A stretch of DNA of 64,000 nt, from contig SMSO01000014.1 of NCBI GenBank assembly GCA_004764695.1, positions 1,873,148-1,937,147 of the forward strand. The letters are read 5' to 3'. A program made the translations under genes and the position numbers. Below the pieces are notes generated by a model, which did not search any database, was not told where the DNA came from, and worked only from the letters and a program-made list of their open reading frames with translations. The stretch comes from Schizochytrium sp. TIO01 (lineage: Eukaryota; Sar; Bigyra; Thraustochytrida; Thraustochytriidae). This document shows, piece after piece, positions 21,688 through 33,900 of the stretch (the first letter of the stretch is position 1; every line of letters begins with the position of its first letter).

Positions 21688-22632
21688 TTAGCAATCAGAG
21701 ATGTCGGCGGCAGTGCGGTACAGCTTGGCCATATCATCCTTCGCAAAGGGCCGAAAGGGGTCGGAGCAAACAGCGAAGCGGACGTTGCGACCAGGAGCGC
21801 CAAGGTCAACTGCGCTTTTGATATAAGTAGCTATCGTGGTGCGAGAAACAACTGGCGCCAAGGGGATGTGCTTGAAGTTGTCGCAATGTCCCACCTGAGT
21901 ACCCAAATGCAAATTTTGATCCGTCAAACCGCACGGTTTGATGATGGTGAAGTAAAGCCCTGATTGCATAAGAACTGCTTCCGCATTGAGCTTGTAGAAT
22001 AGTGTATGTCCGTCACCAATCTTATCCAACATTCCATCAGGCACGGTGGTGCCCATGGAGGACACCAATACGATATGCTTGACGCCCTGGGCCTTCGCCT
22101 CGAGTATTTGGTTTACAGTACCACGCCAATCAATATCTTTGGGCGTGGCACCATCTGGGTAGTAGTAATGTCCCTTGCCATCTTGTAGAGGGAAAGATGC
22201 TGTGAGAATAACAAGCCCTGAAGCGCCCCGCAGGGCCTTAGAGAGAGTTTTCCTGGACGTCACATCTCCAATGAAGATACCGTCAGCCTCTGTGCAGTTT
22301 CCACAGTTTAACAGCGACTTAGCTTTTGTAGCATTCCGTACAAGAGCCCTTGTTTGCACATTCTGCACGCTCTCAAGTGCCTCAAACGCCAGCTGTCCTG
22401 TACGGCCTGTTGCGCCGCTTACAACCCAGATGCCGGCATCCCCGTTTTCTGGGTTGGCTTCGAAATCATTTGTCATATCCAAAGCATCGAAGGAAGCCTT
22501 AGACCCGAGGATCTCCAGCGCCTCATGTCCATGGTCCGATAGCTCGCCGCGAAGAACTTTGGCGCCGGAGCTCGAGGCAGGCAGTGACGCAACCGCCAGG
22601 AACAGCGCCAGAGACACTGATACGACCTTCAT
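21688..22632 (-). CDS. Secreted or organellar NAD(P)-binding Rossmann protein
   Basis: A 314-residue protein with an N-terminal signal peptide (about 1-22, VSVSLALFLAVASLPAS). The Rossmann domain starts near residue 68, with the nucleotide-binding loop GATGRTG at 73-79. An ALVRN strand follows the second beta strand, as in the NmrA/atypical short-chain dehydrogenase group (NAD(P)-binding domain like that of plant At5g02240-type proteins). A VLVSSMG strand and a later YKLNAEAVL helix fit the fold; the classical catalytic YxxxK is not clean. It may act as a redox sensor or reductase in the secretory pathway, or in a plastid- or ER-derived compartment. Both location and reaction are inference. 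The ATG at 22632 is the first Met of the frame and opens the signal peptide. Confidence 0.8.
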   Translation of the reverse strand: MKVVSVSLALFLAVASLPASSSGAKVLRGELSDHGHEALEILGSKASFDALDMTNDFEANPENGDAGIWVVSGATGRTGQLAFEALESVQNVQTRALVRNATKAKSLLNCGNCTEADGIFIGDVTSRKTLSKALRGASGLVILTASFPLQDGKGHYYYPDGATPKDIDWRGTVNQILEAKAQGVKHIVLVSSMGTTVPDGMLDKIGDGHTLFYKLNAEAVLMQSGLYFTIIKPCGLTDQNLHLGTQVGHCDNFKHIPLAPVVSRTTIATYIKSAVDLGAPGRNVRFAVCSDPFRPFAKDDMAKLYRTAADISDC

Positions 22633-23684
22633 CGGAGTCTTGCGGCGGATCTTGAGAGCGGAGTGTTTATGGTACTCGAGATTCAGGTTTGGATTCAGAT
22701 TGTTTAAGACCTGATTTTCTAAACACTCAAGTATTAATTAACAAACCTTAGCGAGTTTTACTATACCCCTGTCGGCAAAACATTAGAGTTTGATTGATTA
22801 TGCAGAGTATCTCCGCACTAAAGCGTGACGAGGGTAGTCTGACAAAATTGCCCAATGTTTCTCCTTTATCTGAGGATCGAGGTCAACACGGTACGAACGC
22901 GACAAAGCTTTGAGAAATATTCACGAAACCTGCGATGAAGCGAAGAGGTGAGAACATTTAAAAATAGAATGTTAGCAAGAACATCCATTGATTCCGGAAT
23001 CACCATCATTGACGATCTAAACCTGCTAGGTGGCATTTCAGTCCGCTGTAGACGTCAAAGCAGTTTAACTCTGAAGCGAAAGCTATGTGAATCTCCATGT
23101 TACGCAGACAGATAAGCTCTATCTGGAGCACAGCAGCGTCAAGCAATCATTAGCGTGTGCTGCCCACTATCTCTGTGAGATAATGGGCAGGGTGCGAATT
23201 GCTAGTAAGTCGCATTCAAGGTGCGCTCCTCCCATCTATAAACTAGATTTTAAATACGGGCTAGCGTATTTTTACCAAATTCGCAATGTTGAACTCTCAT
23301 ACAAAAAGATTTTATATGTTTAGAAGCATTGTTTCTTCTTTCCGAAAAAATTTAGGGAACTAGGTAGGTATCTTTGAGCCTTGCCTAATTTCATAGCCGA
23401 TAAATGGATCAACCTTTCAAGGAAATCGAAAATAACAAAATTGGAATTTACTCCTTACAAATAAAAATAAACTCAAGAGGACGTGTCTACAGATAAACTC
23501 TTGCGCTTTGTTCTAGAAGGATGAAGCACGTAAGACATTGCTATTTATCTCTGCACGAATGCCTATGCTCTGAACAGCAAATAGCAGTAAATAAATGGTG
23601 ATATAGGGAGGTAGTTGGATCTTAATACTATATGATAGAAACTGCCAAACTTTACCTTTTACAGGGTCAAACCCTCCACTAATT
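22633..23684. other. Intergenic, nothing supported
   Basis: About 1 kb between two minus-strand genes. It presumably holds the promoter of the NAD(P)-binding gene and the 3' UTR of the FAD oxidoreductase. Short AT-rich frames only. Confidence 0.6.
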
Positions 23685-24824
23685 TCATTTTTTAGTAAAA
23701 CGCAAGGGGTTAAAGGGAGTAAGATCAACATCTGTGGAGTTCTTCAACAGAATATCTGCAAGTACTTGACCTGTAATTGGACCCCAAAGAATGCCCCAGC
23801 AGTTATGGCCAGTGCCAATGAGAAGATCATTAGACTTTGGGTTTACGGGGCCAATCATTGGAACGGCATCGTCCGTGCAAGGGCGTAGGCAACACTGCAA
23901 TTGGGTTTTATTATCCTCTCCAGAAAGGCCTAGTGTAATGTGATCGAACGACTTCTTCACGAGCGGGATTCGTGACTCGTTAGGCTTGACGTCATCAGGG
24001 CCAATGGTCTGCAAAACATCCTTTGAAACATTTGGGCTTCCACCAAACCCACAAACATAAACAGTGTTGTCAGGGCGCGGGTACAGTTCCAAATGGCATC
24101 CTTGCGCATCTGAACCACAAAAGCATGCAGTTGGTTTAATTTCCTGGCCTTCAGCTGCATGAACAATCATGCTGCTACTGGCAATACCCACCATTGGCAC
24201 CCGCAGGCGGTTTTGGCCAACCCAGTCCTCAGCATCGACTGCCCAGGGACCCATGGCAAGAACTACCTTAGCACCACATATATCTTCGGCATCGCCTTCA
24301 AGACGAACCTTGAAGCCACCACTGTCAAGGCGTTCCAGCCCAGAAGCCTTTGCAATAACAAGTTTAGCCCCGGCCTCTTCAGCCTTACTCCACATTTTTG
24401 TGACAAGTTCGTGAGGAGTGACTTGCGCAGTGTTTTCATCCATCATTTTGCACTTTGTAGTGGCAGCATCGAGCAAAACCTCCTGCACGTTATACTTGAA
24501 GGGCGGCACGGACGATTTTGCAGCGTTATCTTTTACGCTGACCTCGACTGTTGGGAGTTTGCGGTATGAGCTGAGCATAAGATCGGTAGCGAGCTGTTCA
24601 TGAAGATCAAATCCTCGTTCATGAAGTTCTTGAGTCTGACCTGGTTGTCCCCAGTCGCGAGCAAGGAAGCCTCCAGCTTTACCCGAAGCAGCTGCAGCGA
24701 TTCGGGCGCGTTCCACGAGCACGACACCGTCTGCAAGACCGTTTTTGGCCAAAAAGTACGCGGTGGAGACGCCAATGATACCTCCACCGACAATAATTAC
24801 TTTGGCGTGTGCTTCTTCACTCAT
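23685..24824 (-). CDS. FAD-dependent oxidoreductase, DAO superfamily (Tda3-like)
   Basis: A 379-residue protein opening with a dinucleotide-binding fold: VIIVGGGIIG at about 9-18 and the acidic residue Glu38 at the end of the second strand. A SGKAGGFLARDW motif at about 46-58 is typical of the fungal Tda3/FAP1-like group of putative FAD oxidoreductases in the D-amino-acid-oxidase superfamily. The C-terminal LLIGTGHNCWGILWGPITGQ is the usual last FAD-contacting segment. It should bind FAD and oxidise an amine or amino-acid-like substrate. In yeast the family member is linked to endosome-to-Golgi traffic. It has no signal peptide and is probably cytosolic. Length and motifs are complete. Confidence 0.85.
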   Translation of the reverse strand: MSEEAHAKVIIVGGGIIGVSTAYFLAKNGLADGVVLVERARIAAAASGKAGGFLARDWGQPGQTQELHERGFDLHEQLATDLMLSSYRKLPTVEVSVKDNAAKSSVPPFKYNVQEVLLDAATTKCKMMDENTAQVTPHELVTKMWSKAEEAGAKLVIAKASGLERLDSGGFKVRLEGDAEDICGAKVVLAMGPWAVDAEDWVGQNRLRVPMVGIASSSMIVHAAEGQEIKPTACFCGSDAQGCHLELYPRPDNTVYVCGFGGSPNVSKDVLQTIGPDDVKPNESRIPLVKKSFDHITLGLSGEDNKTQLQCCLRPCTDDAVPMIGPVNPKSNDLLIGTGHNCWGILWGPITGQVLADILLKNSTDVDLTPFNPLRFTKK

Positions 24825-26145
24825 CGTTGGTACTTTTAAGCTTTGTTGTGTTGCACCAGAAACTATCCAAAACTTTCAGTTACCTTTGGAGATGCAAACA
24901 GACGTGAACTCAAGCTTAAAGATCTTAACCGGACTTATAGAAGCCCAGTTCTCCTTTGCACCTTGGGGTCGCGTGAGATCTGTCCTCAGACTTTCCCTTC
25001 TGGCTATGGCGCCTACAAGGTACCACTTCGTCCTTGGTCAAATCTAAGTCGTTTGGAACGTTTCCTGGTAACGCGGGCTTTCGTGAACTTTGGTTATAGC
25101 GTCTCTACTCCTGTATGGCGGATACTCTTCGCTCCGCCTCACGTCACCAAGTCCGTCTGGAGGATCACTTTGCGTTCTATATTTGATTGATCCATCTCTC
25201 AAATTCGTTATCCAAGCGTTGACTCTTCCTTTCTGGCATATTAAGTTGGACCTCTTTACCTCATTTTACTTACATGATAAAAAGCCAATCAATGAACTGC
25301 TTTACCGATAGACATACTATACAGTATAACTCTCTATAACCTACTTTCCAAGTCTATAACTCTCTGTATCTCCGCGCTGCTTTTCCTATTCCCTCTAAAC
25401 AAACCCTCTCATTTGTTATATCCTCGTTATTATTACTTTGCTCCTAGGATATAGCTTAGCAAGTGCCTACTGGCTGGCCAAAACATGTATGACTCAATAG
25501 GCACTATTATCACTACTACGAAGTCCTAAGAGAGTGTCTTTGTCACAGCCATACTGAAGAACCCGCTCTTGATACACACTCAATGGAGCAAGCCATCCTC
25601 CACGCACATCGATTCATAAAATACACGGGAGCAGCACTTGGACCCTACAAGCAACGCATTTTGGTGAAATAACCGTTGATCGCTATGGCTTGAGGTTCTG
25701 CCCAAGTTTAATCAAAAGATGGAGAGGATTTGCCTCTGGTTGATTGTAGGCCTAATGTGATGATAAATGCGAAGCTCCTTTTGCTAGTACCTCGTTAGGC
25801 AGGGCTAGTAGATAAGGGGAATAAGAGGAAGAGGGAAATAAATATGAATGACAAATCAGTTATATATAAATGAAGCAGTGTTTATTTAGTTGCCTACCCA
25901 ATTAACTATGTAATGGTAATGCGACTACAATTGATGAATGAATGAGAAGCTATGATAAAGAAGTGAGGTGATAATAAGATAAAATAAACAGATGAGCGAA
26001 TCGATGAATATAATTGAAGAAGAAGAAGAGGAAAATTGATGAATTGAGCGATTGAACTTCGTACGTCAAAAAAGTTCAATTCGTGATCGATCTTGCCGCT
26101 TGAGCCTCTGTTGTTCGCTCGCGGCTGGGTTGGGCGTGAGAGAGG
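24825..26145. other. Divergent intergenic region between FAD oxidoreductase and TAF2
   Basis: About 1.3 kb, probably holding both promoters. Frames at 24843-25190 and 24745-25047 look like shadows of the 5' flank. A GTAACT donor-like site on the minus strand about 65 bp before the FAD gene ATG could mark a leader intron. Nothing firm. Confidence 0.5.
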
Positions 26146-29100
26146 ATGGAGGTCGTCGAGCAGCGGCTCGCCGTCCGCGTGGACCTCGCCCGTGAGCGTC
26201 TTGAGGGATGCACTGAGTTGCTCGTGTGCCGGCGTCGCGATGGATTCCATGCAGCGCTCGCGACGGCTTCGATCTCAGCGCAGAATTTGCAGAAAACCGC
26301 TACAAAAGACAAAGTCCCATCTGCGGACTCTGCAAACGGGAAGCCCACAACTAATGCTGGCAATTCTTCTTCAGCGAGCGCGACGTCTACGCTGGGATCG
26401 TCAAAATTCCAGACAAGCCAAACTGATGATTGGGATTCAAGCAAGAAACTTGTCATGAACTGTAGGCAATGCTCAATCGAAAACATTTACGTGAATGGCG
26501 TTTCCGCTCGGTGGAAACTGCACGAGTTCATGAAGAAGATTGTGGTAGAAGGTAACGTTCGTGACCTCAAAACCTTTTATGCATTCATGACCGAAAATCT
26601 TCTTGCCAGCAAAGATGGAGAACTATCCATCGAGATTCCAGCTTCAGAAATCTCCAAAGATCGTCTTACTGTTCGGATTGAGTATCATCTAGAGAGACCC
26701 AAAGCCGGCCTTAGATTTTCAGGGTGCGGCCCACACAATGCGGAAGGAAAGTGGTCGTATGAGCGCGGAAGCAATGATAAAAAACACCATTCGTATGTTT
26801 ACTCGTACTCCTCGATGTGCTCAGCAGAAACGCTGGGAGCGGCCTGTGGAGCACGGTGTTGGTTCCCGTGTGTGGACACGTTGCAGGCAAAATATCCCTT
26901 TGAACTTGAGGTCACTGCTCCGCTAGGGCTCACAGTTATCGCGAGCGGCGAGCGTGTGGAAACAATTGTCAATGAGGCCAATAGCGAGCAGACCGTTCGG
27001 TTTGTACACAATGACCCTATTGCGCCATACAATATCGGCTTCTGTGTTGGCCCCTTTGTAGAGCGACCTGCGCCTAATGCCGAGTGGATTAGGATATACC
27101 ACTTTCCCGATGCTGCAAGCAAGACTGCGCTCCGCAAGGTCACTGCGAATCTTAAGGCGGCACTTGTGCACATGATTCGGTACTTTGGCGTGGATAAATT
27201 CCCATACCCGACATACTCACAAGTTTTTATCGCTCAAGAAGACGCATTTGCAGATGTCGTGCCCTTTGCTTCGATGGCATTTATTTCTGAAGGAATCTTG
27301 CGTACAGAAAGATCGCCCACTCCAGACTCTTCTGCAGGTGCAGGCCTCATGTTCGGCAAACATTTGCATTACGAACAAGCACGAGGTGCTGCCTATAGCT
27401 TTTTTGGAGGTCGTGTGGGTCCCAAGAGCGAAGGTGATGTTTGGCTTGTTGCTGGGCTTGCTGGTTTGCTCGCCTATAGATACGCCGAGGCAACCTGGAA
27501 GCAAGCCGAGTACACCCCTCCTCAACCAACGAAGCAAGGAAACAAGATGGTTAAGCCTCGTGTTCCACCAATGAACCCGCCCCTTGCCTCAAAAGCGCGT
27601 GAGGAACATGTTTTTGTTGGTAGTACTGATCCAAGAGAATTGCTTACTCAACCATTTACTCGAATGAAGCAAGCTAAACGTCGCCATGAAGCTGTGTTGC
27701 AGTGGCATGGACCTAGTGGAAATGTGTTGCAGCGGCCATTGCAGAGGCCCTCGCCTGTATCAGATCCGGTCAACAGCTGCCTCTGGGCTGCGCGTGGCAT
27801 TGATTTTGATTGTTTGCTTTCTCAACGCGCTACAACTACTATTCACATGCTTGATAAGGCAGCTAATATGGGTGGCCTTGAGGAAGACGACCTTGGTCGG
27901 GATGATCCATTTGCTGGTGTACTTCGCCATTATCTGACTACCGCACTTGAGGAAGATGCGCAGCATCGTGAATGGGTCAGACACGGCACCATACCTACCG
28001 TGGAGTATGCAAGACCTGTCACGAGCGAATTTGGTGATGTCGATCTTGGTGACGACCTTCAAAGACAACTGAATCGGGAGTATGGATCAACTGGCATTAC
28101 AGAATACGACTTTTTGCTTCATATGTGCCGAATTTCAGCTTTCAAGCCTGCCGATTTCCGAGCTGGTGACAAAGATAACTTTGCAGCATATTGGTTGCGA
28201 AGATGCACTTTTATAGAACTTCGTGCTGCTGTTGAGTACAAGTCGGGTACCAACGAACTTGAATTTATGTTTGCACAGCGTGGTGATGATCGTTTACAAG
28301 CCGTGAAGTTCCCCTTAGCTATTCGTGTTGTAGAGGAGGATGACACCTGGCAGTATGAAAAGCGGATTACCAAGGGCACTGCTCGTGACCCCCAAAAGGA
28401 AACTATTGCCATGCATACTTCCCGCCAGCGTCAAAGAGGTGGTCGTAAAGCACGAACTGAAAAGGAGCGTATTAACAAGTGGGAAAATCCAGCTACTCTT
28501 ACTACCAAGGAGCTTCTCACACTCATGGGCCTTGAAGGCGATGACCGTGTCTGGCATAATGAGAACCCTGTGAAGTATGTTGTTCTAGATCCTGAGTTCA
28601 TTTGGCCTCGTCAAATTGCTTGGAGGCAGTCTGAAATCATGAATCTTGAACTTCTCAGCGATTCTAGCCTCAGCAAAGATGTACTGGCTCAAACCCAAGC
28701 ACTTCGTGACCTCAGCTTGTCTCGCTCCGCGACAGATCATTTGGTATCACGCCCTGGCGGCCAGTCACAATCTGGTGGTGGCAGCGGCACAGCAGCGGGT
28801 ACTGCAAGTACAACTACCGGAGCGAGTGGAGGAGGGGAGAGCTCGTCCTCCATGTCTGCAGAGGCCGCCTTTGACCTACGTAATCTTTGCGCAATCTCAG
28901 CATGCATTCTTGATTATCAACGACCCGCACGGGTGCGTGCGGAGGCCATGCTATCGCTCGCGGAGTGGCAGTCACAGCATGCACCTAAGGTAGCCTATCA
29001 GCCTCAGTATGCCAACTTGCAACTTGAGCAACAACCAGGCTCGCACCCTTGGGTTGCTCTGAACCTCGCACTGCTTGCGATTCGTAAGATGTTTTTTCAT

Positions 29101-30363
29101 CCTAAAACGGGTAAACTTTTGCCTAATGACTTTGGCGTCCCTGGAGAGTATGCAATGAAGCGTGCAACAGTTCGTTCTTTAGCACGCATGCGTGCGTGTT
29201 CATTGAAACCCCCTGATGAAGTTTGCGACCTCATTCTTACATTTCTTCGAGACAATGACAATTCTATCAATAACTACGATGATGGTGACTACCTCAAGGA
29301 TCTCATGGTAGCAGCTGCCGAAGTTGTTGTAAATTTTGTCGCAGGAACTTACAACGAGGAAGAAAAAGCGGGCAGCGATGTCGCTGAAAATATTGGGTCT
29401 CGCCGCACCATTCGACAGGTTCTTGGCAAGTACTACGAGATTATTGACCACATTCATCGTTATCTGCACTATGATGCTATTGAACCCAGTACCCAACATG
29501 CTGTAACGGTTGGTTGTTTGCGTGCATTGAGCTTGCTGGAAGCTGAAGGTATTTTAGAAGCTAGCACTCCTTACTTTGCTTACGCTGTCTTTAAGGCGCC
29601 TGTAAGACCGGAAAACAAGGCTGCAGCTGTAGTTGCTGCTCATGATTGGGGCCCCAATGTTCGCGAAGAGGCTTTCAAGGCCATTGTAGTAGCATACGTG
29701 AATCAACGTGGACGCCCTTCCATCTTTAAAGCGTCGGCAGCTGTAGATTGTAATATCGAATGGCTGCATGTAGTGAAGTGGATCATTGACTCGGTGGTTG
29801 CGGATCCGTGCCCTCAGCTGCGTTGGAATGTTGTCAAATTTATGCTTAAGATGCATGCAGACACTATCATGCGCACGTACCCAGAACTTGCTGACCATAA
29901 TTCGCCATCTGGCCTATTTTATCCCTTATCCGATGCCCCAGGTGACATTGACCAACGCGCTCGTGTTCCAACCACTGATATTGTGGCATCCTTGTGGGTA
30001 ACCATAAACGAATCTACAGAATACGATGGTCGCATGAGGCTAGCATGGGCACAGCTTTGGCGCGCCATTTGGCGGTTAAAAACACCGCCAATTGTAGAAC
30101 ACTCTATGACAACTGTTTCGAATTTAGGAAACTTTCTTGAAGGTTGGAGTGATGATGTTGAATACTTCTTGCAAGGGGCCCGACAAAAGATCCACGGAAA
30201 TAAAATGCGCAATAACAAACGACCGGCAGGTATTGGCTTCAACGCATTTGGAGGTCTCCCACCACCGCAATTACGTAGTACAAACAACGGAAGTCAAAAG
30301 CGTACGACCATCAAGTTGAAGTTCCGTACTCAGGTGTTGCAAGCAGATCAATTGAAATATTGA
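26146..30363 (+). CDS. TAF2: TFIID subunit TAF2
   Basis: A 1,405-residue, intronless protein. From about residue 105 it follows the M1 aminopeptidase fold of TAF2: a beta-rich N-terminal domain, then the catalytic-like domain with IRYFGVDKFPYPTYSQVF (about 344-361), DAFADVVPFASMAFISE and a WLVAGLAGLLAYRYAEATW helix (about 432-450). The zinc-binding HExxH is absent, as in all TAF2 proteins, so it is not a protease. The last 450 residues are helical HEAT/ARM-like repeats. A Ser/Gly/Thr-rich linker near 865-905 is low complexity. TAF2 helps TFIID contact the initiator and downstream promoter DNA. The first 100 residues are Ser/Thr-rich and not conserved. The ATG at 26146 is the first in frame. 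Confidence 0.93.
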   Translation: MEVVEQRLAVRVDLARERLEGCTELLVCRRRDGFHAALATASISAQNLQKTATKDKVPSADSANGKPTTNAGNSSSASATSTLGSSKFQTSQTDDWDSSKKLVMNCRQCSIENIYVNGVSARWKLHEFMKKIVVEGNVRDLKTFYAFMTENLLASKDGELSIEIPASEISKDRLTVRIEYHLERPKAGLRFSGCGPHNAEGKWSYERGSNDKKHHSYVYSYSSMCSAETLGAACGARCWFPCVDTLQAKYPFELEVTAPLGLTVIASGERVETIVNEANSEQTVRFVHNDPIAPYNIGFCVGPFVERPAPNAEWIRIYHFPDAASKTALRKVTANLKAALVHMIRYFGVDKFPYPTYSQVFIAQEDAFADVVPFASMAFISEGILRTERSPTPDSSAGAGLMFGKHLHYEQARGAAYSFFGGRVGPKSEGDVWLVAGLAGLLAYRYAEATWKQAEYTPPQPTKQGNKMVKPRVPPMNPPLASKAREEHVFVGSTDPRELLTQPFTRMKQAKRRHEAVLQWHGPSGNVLQRPLQRPSPVSDPVNSCLWAARGIDFDCLLSQRATTTIHMLDKAANMGGLEEDDLGRDDPFAGVLRHYLTTALEEDAQHREWVRHGTIPTVEYARPVTSEFGDVDLGDDLQRQLNREYGSTGITEYDFLLHMCRISAFKPADFRAGDKDNFAAYWLRRCTFIELRAAVEYKSGTNELEFMFAQRGDDRLQAVKFPLAIRVVEEDDTWQYEKRITKGTARDPQKETIAMHTSRQRQRGGRKARTEKERINKWENPATLTTKELLTLMGLEGDDRVWHNENPVKYVVLDPEFIWPRQIAWRQSEIMNLELLSDSSLSKDVLAQTQALRDLSLSRSATDHLVSRPGGQSQSGGGSGTAAGTASTTTGASGGGESSSSMSAEAAFDLRNLCAISACILDYQRPARVRAEAMLSLAEWQSQHAPKVAYQPQYANLQLEQQPGSHPWVALNLALLAIRKMFFHPKTGKLLPNDFGVPGEYAMKRATVRSLARMRACSLKPPDEVCDLILTFLRDNDNSINNYDDGDYLKDLMVAAAEVVVNFVAGTYNEEEKAGSDVAENIGSRRTIRQVLGKYYEIIDHIHRYLHYDAIEPSTQHAVTVGCLRALSLLEAEGILEASTPYFAYAVFKAPVRPENKAAAVVAAHDWGPNVREEAFKAIVVAYVNQRGRPSIFKASAAVDCNIEWLHVVKWIIDSVVADPCPQLRWNVVKFMLKMHADTIMRTYPELADHNSPSGLFYPLSDAPGDIDQRARVPTTDIVASLWVTINESTEYDGRMRLAWAQLWRAIWRLKTPPIVEHSMTTVSNLGNFLEGWSDDVEYFLQGARQKIHGNKMRNNKRPAGIGFNAFGGLPPPQLRSTNNGSQKRTTIKLKFRTQVLQADQLKY

Positions 30364-30957
30364 CTCTAGCCTACTCTATATGGTCCAGCGAATGCTGCAC
30401 CCTTTTTAACTTATCTGTTTGCCCTTCAATATAAATCTTCTTCATAGAAGGTGGTTGGCTAGAAGCCCGTGGCTACTATATCCTCGGAAAAATAAAATAA
30501 AATAAAACGACATCATATTCAAACAATTTGGCAACTTGCAATGCTTGCAATAATCTCCTTCAAACTCATATAGATGCAATTAGACAGCTTTTGATACTCT
30601 CGGATTATGCGAAGAAATGACCCACGTATGTCGAAGAGAACGAATTCATAGTTAAAGAAGCAGTACTCAAAATATTTTGATTATTTTCTAAGAAAACCCC
30701 ATACCCTTTTTTCATCACGTTGAGAAGATTTTTGGAAAGAGGGTTGTGGGTGTTTACCATGTCTGGTTTGCGATTCATTCGAAATTTAACATGCATCAAC
30801 ACTACACAGAAGAATGAATATAAGTATATCTAACTCCATATATCTCTCTAGCTTGGGCACCCTTCCACGATAAAAAGAAGGAGCAAAACTCTCGTTTGAA
30901 GTTAACTTGGCAGAGCTTTACCAAGTAACTATCTCCAGTACAACAAAAGGCTTATTA
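30364..30957. other. Convergent 3' spacer between TAF2 and the nucleoporin
   Basis: Overlapping AATAAA motifs near 30485-30505 (aaaataaaataaaataaaa) could polyadenylate TAF2. No coding frame is supported; the small minus-strand frame at 30605-30802 is not conserved-looking. Confidence 0.6.
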
Positions 30958-33900
30958 TTAAGCGAGGTCGCGCATCCGACGCAGCATGAGGTGAATAAAC
31001 TGGCTGCTTGAGGAGTTAGATTTGACGACCTCTTCCAGCTGCTCAATCGGTGACTTTTCCTTAGCAGGATCAAAATAGTTTGCTAAAAGTTTGTCGTGCG
31101 CTAGCCAATTACGAACAGTACTAGGAGCTTGCGATCCAAAGGTTGCTGATGTAGATCCTTGACTCTCCTCCTCTGCGCTACTAATCTGCTTGAGGCGTGC
31201 AAAGAGAACAACCAGTGAACCTTCAAAGATAAATAAGAGCGTCGAGCAAGACCATTGTGCATATTGCGGGTACTGACTCCATGAGGCAATACTATTGGCC
31301 GAGTTTGCATCAACACTACGCTGAGGTTTACGATGTTCAGACAGAGCATCAGTGAAGCTGTTTGGTGAGCTGCGTGAAAGAGCAGCCAAGCAATGAGCGG
31401 TATAGTCAAGGCACAGAATGAGAGCATGTACGCGGGGATCATTACGACCCATGGACATATCCTCCTTCAGCTGAATCGCGTCCCTTCGAGCACGGGCATA
31501 CATAATAGCATGCTGCAGAAGTCTTCGCTGCTGAGAAAAGACATCAAGTTGGAAAAGAGAGACACTGTCAACACGCCGCATTAGGGAAAAATCGGGTGGT
31601 GCCGTAACAACTTCAGAGCGTTGTTTGGACTCAGGCCCTTTGCCAGGCTGAATAATATCTTTCCATTCTCCGCGTTGAGGTTGAGGGCTGCATATTTCGC
31701 GGATGAGGTCAAAGACAAGAGTATCAAATTCATCTGCAATAGAACCAAGTTCGCGAACTGTTGTATGGTTGTTATCACGCATGGCTTGTGCCAAAAGAGA
31801 AAGGATCAACGAAATCTCCTCGATGTCATTGATATAAATTGGAGAAAAGCCAACACTAGAAGCTACCATACGCTTTTGGACTCGAAAGAAGCACAGCACA
31901 TCCTTTTGTAACTGGGCTAAATCTGCAGTGCCAGTATTCCTACGGCTTGCTCGGAGAGTAGTGAACAGCGTCGTAAGGAAGCGAAGCAAAGGAAGCACCA
32001 AATCGTGACGACGCTCCTGGAGACTCTCGCCTGATGGAGTTGTGCCATCAGAATCAGAATTCATGTTCATCTCGCTATCATCGCTCATTGTATTAGCCCA
32101 GGCGTCAAGCGAGCGCTTATCGCATAATACCACAAGAGGTCTGTTGCTTAGGCGCTGCAAAAAGTCACTCTTGACAATTGCTTGGGCGCCGAGGGGAGAA
32201 CGTGCAGCAGTAGTAAGAACAGCCATAGAGAGCTCGTAGAACTTGTCGATTTGGGCATTGGCGATAAGTCGATCAGCACAGATGCGGTCTACAACACCAG
32301 AAAGCAACTGGCGCAAGACGCCGCGTTGGCGTAAGCGGGACAACCAAATTCCATCGTCAGAGTCACACTCAAGAAGAATCTTAAGAGTTGCCAAGCCAGT
32401 AACACGAGCCATTGGGGACTCAGACTCGAGGGCATCTGGTACAACAATCTCAAGTAAACTCAGGCGCTCACCCACATGCAAAGTGTCCAAAGTCGACCTG
32501 GCGCGCTTGCGAAGCTCTTGAAGTTCGTCGCTGCTCTCGAACTCTTCGGCGCTGGACAAGAACTCACGCTCGGAAATCCACTGCGGGAGCTGACTGAATT
32601 GATTTGCGAGGTTGATAGCGTAGTAGCGACGTTCTCCATTCACCAAAACACAAATTGCCGTGTACAAAGCAGCGCGAAGGTCAGGTGAAACGGATTCGGC
32701 ACTAGTGCCCATCCGTGCACGACTTCGCAAGGCCTCAATGATGCCCTCCAAGAGGCTGCGTTGCTCCTCGCGAGACAGGCGTGCTAAGCCGCGAACATCA
32801 CGAGAAGAATTCTTTAAGTGTTGCTGCTCACCACAGGAAAAGGAGGCGTTAAAGCTTCCTGTAGCCGCTGCTAGTGCCATTTCATTTGCTGACATTGGAC
32901 TCTGTGGGTCTTCATCACCATAACGCATCTGCGCAATCAATGAAGGTACCAGAGATGCCAACGGGTAGGCGAGGGCAACATGGGCGTCAGGGGTCCGCTT
33001 CAGCTTGGTAAGTAATGCCATGCAGAAGTTCACGAGGAGTTGATGATCTCCAGAGCCAAGGTTACAGGCACGGATCAGCTCCTCGCGGCAATCCACAAAC
33101 GAAAGCTTAACGATTGCGCGCCAAGCAGACACAATCTCCGCACGAGCGACGAGCAAATCGATGGCTCGGTTACGGCCTTCTGCCCATTCAAGAGCATTTT
33201 CCAGATCAAACCTCGTGCGTTTCTTATTCATATCATCAGCCTGTGAATTGATGAGATCCCTAGCCTGAGCACGAATTAGATCTTCGTTCACCTTATACAG
33301 CATCAGGCCGTGGTACTCCTGAAACGGAATCCAGAGAGGCCGGGCGTTCTGTTGCATAGAACGGCAAATATCTGGTACATGAGCAGATAAGGAAGCGTTC
33401 GAAGGGAAAGTTGTTGAAAGATTCATGAGTACCTCATGGATTCGGGCATCTGCTTCATCAACCTCGCCACGGCCTAGGTCACTAGAGAATAGTCCTTCGA
33501 GCATATCGTTGAGAGTCACAGAGGGAAGGGTTTTCAACCGAGCAATGCATAGATCAGAATAAACTCCGTTCATAACCCACGCAACACACTGCACAAAGTT
33601 TGCATCATCGCTCTTTGGGCCATCTGAGGCCAACAACTTGAAGTGGCGAAGCCAAAAATTATTGCGCTGTGTATTCAAACCAAAAGACATAGCAATCTCT
33701 GTAGGTTTGCTGCGGCACAATGAGAGGACCAGACGGTACATCAGTTCGGTAAGGCTGGTATCATTATCCGTGTCAAAATCGACTTCCTCAAGAACATCAA
33801 CTATGGCATTCAAGCAGCAGAGCCGGTTTGGGCGCAGGTCAATGGAATGATATGGCGAACTACGCGTGGCAATATCGTGTAAACCAAGCACAAGCTCAGA